A DNA stretch of 6,020 nt from Burkholderiales bacterium. GTDB taxonomy: Bacteria; Pseudomonadota; Gammaproteobacteria; Burkholderiales; Burkholderiaceae_E. A model generated the notes under the pieces. It ran no database searches, was not told the origin of the DNA, and worked only from the letters and a program-made list of their open reading frames with translations. Position 1 is the stretch's first letter; the number at the start of each line of letters is the position of its first letter. A program made the translations under genes and the position numbers. This document shows, piece after piece, positions 5,208-6,020 of this stretch. The DNA lies in contig CP070753.1 of NCBI GenBank assembly GCA_020348765.1, forward strand, positions 330,386-336,405, given 5' to 3'.

Positions 5208-6020
5208 ACCCGCTCGATCTTCAGCGCCTGCGGCAGCCGGCGCAGCCGCCGGATCACGCGCGCCAGGTGCACCCGGTCGCGCACCTGCAGCTGGAAGCGC
5301 ATCAGCGAGACCTGCTCGTTCTCGTCCTCGCTGGAAACCGAGGCGATGTTCGAGCCGGACGCCGCAATCTCGGCGGCCACCCGGCCCAGCACGCCGCGCT
5401 CGTTCCGGACCTGCACCACGACCCGGCTGCGGAACATGCCCTTGATGTCCTCGGCCCAGGATGCCTCGAGCCAGCGCTCGGCATCGCGCGCGCGCAACCG
5501 GCGGGCGTTGCGGCAGCCGGCGCGGTGCAGCGTCAGGCCGTGGCCGCCACGCATCTGGCCGATGATCGCGTCGCCGGGCACCGGCAGGCAGCAGTTGGAA
5601 TACTCGACCGTCGAGCCTTCGGTGCCGCGGATCACCATCGGCATCGCACGTGCCATCGAGGTCGCGATGACCTGCTCGGCGACCGTGCCGATGATCAGCG
5701 ACACGCTCTTGGCCACCACCGGCGCCAGAACCCGGCCCAGGCCGATGTCCGCGTACAGTGCCTCGACGCTGCCGGCGCCGGCATCGCGCGCCGCGCGCTC
5801 GAGCGCCGGCTCGTCCACGCGCGCCGGGTCGATCATCGCCGTGGCCAGTGCACGGTCCAGCAACCGCCGGCCCATCGCGACCGACTCGGCATATTGCATC
5901 GTGCGCAGCCGGTGGCGGATCTCGCTGCGCGCCTTGCCGGTTCGCACGAAGCCGAGCCAGGCGGGGCTCGGTCGCGCGTTCAGGTCGGTCACGACCTCGA
6001 CCACGTCGCCGTTCTGCAGC
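5204..6020 (-). CDS. spoT: SpoT-type bifunctional (p)ppGpp synthetase/hydrolase, C-terminal part (partial, 5' end outside window)
   Basis: The frame is open from the right edge (last full codon at 6017-6019) to TAG at 5204-5206, giving about 271 C-terminal residues of a protein usually above 700. SpoT-type enzymes both hydrolyse and make (p)ppGpp; those catalytic domains are outside the window. Visible order: the end of the TGS domain (LQNGDVVEVVTD), the linker motif NARPSPAWLGFVRTGKARSEIRH, a helical region, the zinc-finger/Cys domain with YSNCCLPVPGDAIIGQMRGG and LHRAGC, and an ACT domain with NERGVLGRVAAEIAASGSNI. The last stretch, FQLQVRDRVHLARVIRRLR, resembles the E. coli SpoT ending (VRDRVHLA), which is why I call SpoT rather than RelA. 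The copy differs from the left-edge RelA in linker length and sequence. It converges on greB. In Burkholderiales the gene often follows rpoZ, which would lie beyond the right edge. Confidence 0.94.
   Translation of the reverse strand, partial: LQNGDVVEVVTDLNARPSPAWLGFVRTGKARSEIRHRLRTMQYAESVAMGRRLLDRALATAMIDPARVDEPALERAARDAGAGSVEALYADIGLGRVLAPVVAKSVSLIIGTVAEQVIATSMARAMPMVIRGTEGSTVEYSNCCLPVPGDAIIGQMRGGHGLTLHRAGCRNARRLRARDAERWLEASWAEDIKGMFRSRVVVQVRNERGVLGRVAAEIAASGSNIASVSSEDENEQVSLMRFQLQVRDRVHLARVIRRLRRLPQALKIERV

Overview
This window comes from a very GC-rich bacterial chromosome with strong G/C preference at third codon positions. The protein families and their neighbourhoods (a mog/yjgA pair divergent from pmbA; greB convergent with a spoT-type gene) suggest a betaproteobacterium, probably of the order Burkholderiales. 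That placement rests on recognised proteins and remembered gene order, not on a search. The content is housekeeping. I see no phage, transposase, CRISPR array, tRNA or rRNA.

Layout from left to right: (1) the C-terminal third of a RelA-type (p)ppGpp synthetase on +, cut by the left edge; (2) convergent with it, a two-gene minus-strand unit, yjgA/darP (large-subunit ribosome assembly) then mog (molybdopterin adenylyltransferase), joined by a 4-base GTGA stop/start overlap; (3) a 432-base divergent intergenic region with two tandem arrays, a 17-base palindromic unit next to yjgA and a 21-base unit next to pmbA; (4) pmbA/tldE on +; (5) a GC-rich gap with a 12-base tandem repeat; (6) a small uncharacterised minus-strand gene for a coiled-coil-like protein of 104 residues; (7) an intergenic region with a 34-base-period array in front of greB; (8) greB on +; (9) convergent with it and 17 bases away, the C-terminal third of a SpoT-type bifunctional (p)ppGpp synthetase/hydrolase on -, cut by the right edge.

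Functionally, the window is bracketed by two RelA/SpoT-homologue genes that point toward each other. Between them lie a transcript-cleavage factor (GreB), a ribosome assembly factor, a cofactor enzyme and a protease subunit. The stringent-response genes, greB and yjgA all touch transcription or translation, but co-regulation is not shown by the sequence. The most distinctive signal is non-coding: five separate short tandem duplications (three with 21-base units) plus a small pentamer run in 6 kb, several at gene borders or in putative regulatory DNA. I found no convincing wholly new system. The best leads are the palindromic array at yjgA, the 34-base array at greB, the array at pmbA and the small unknown gene.
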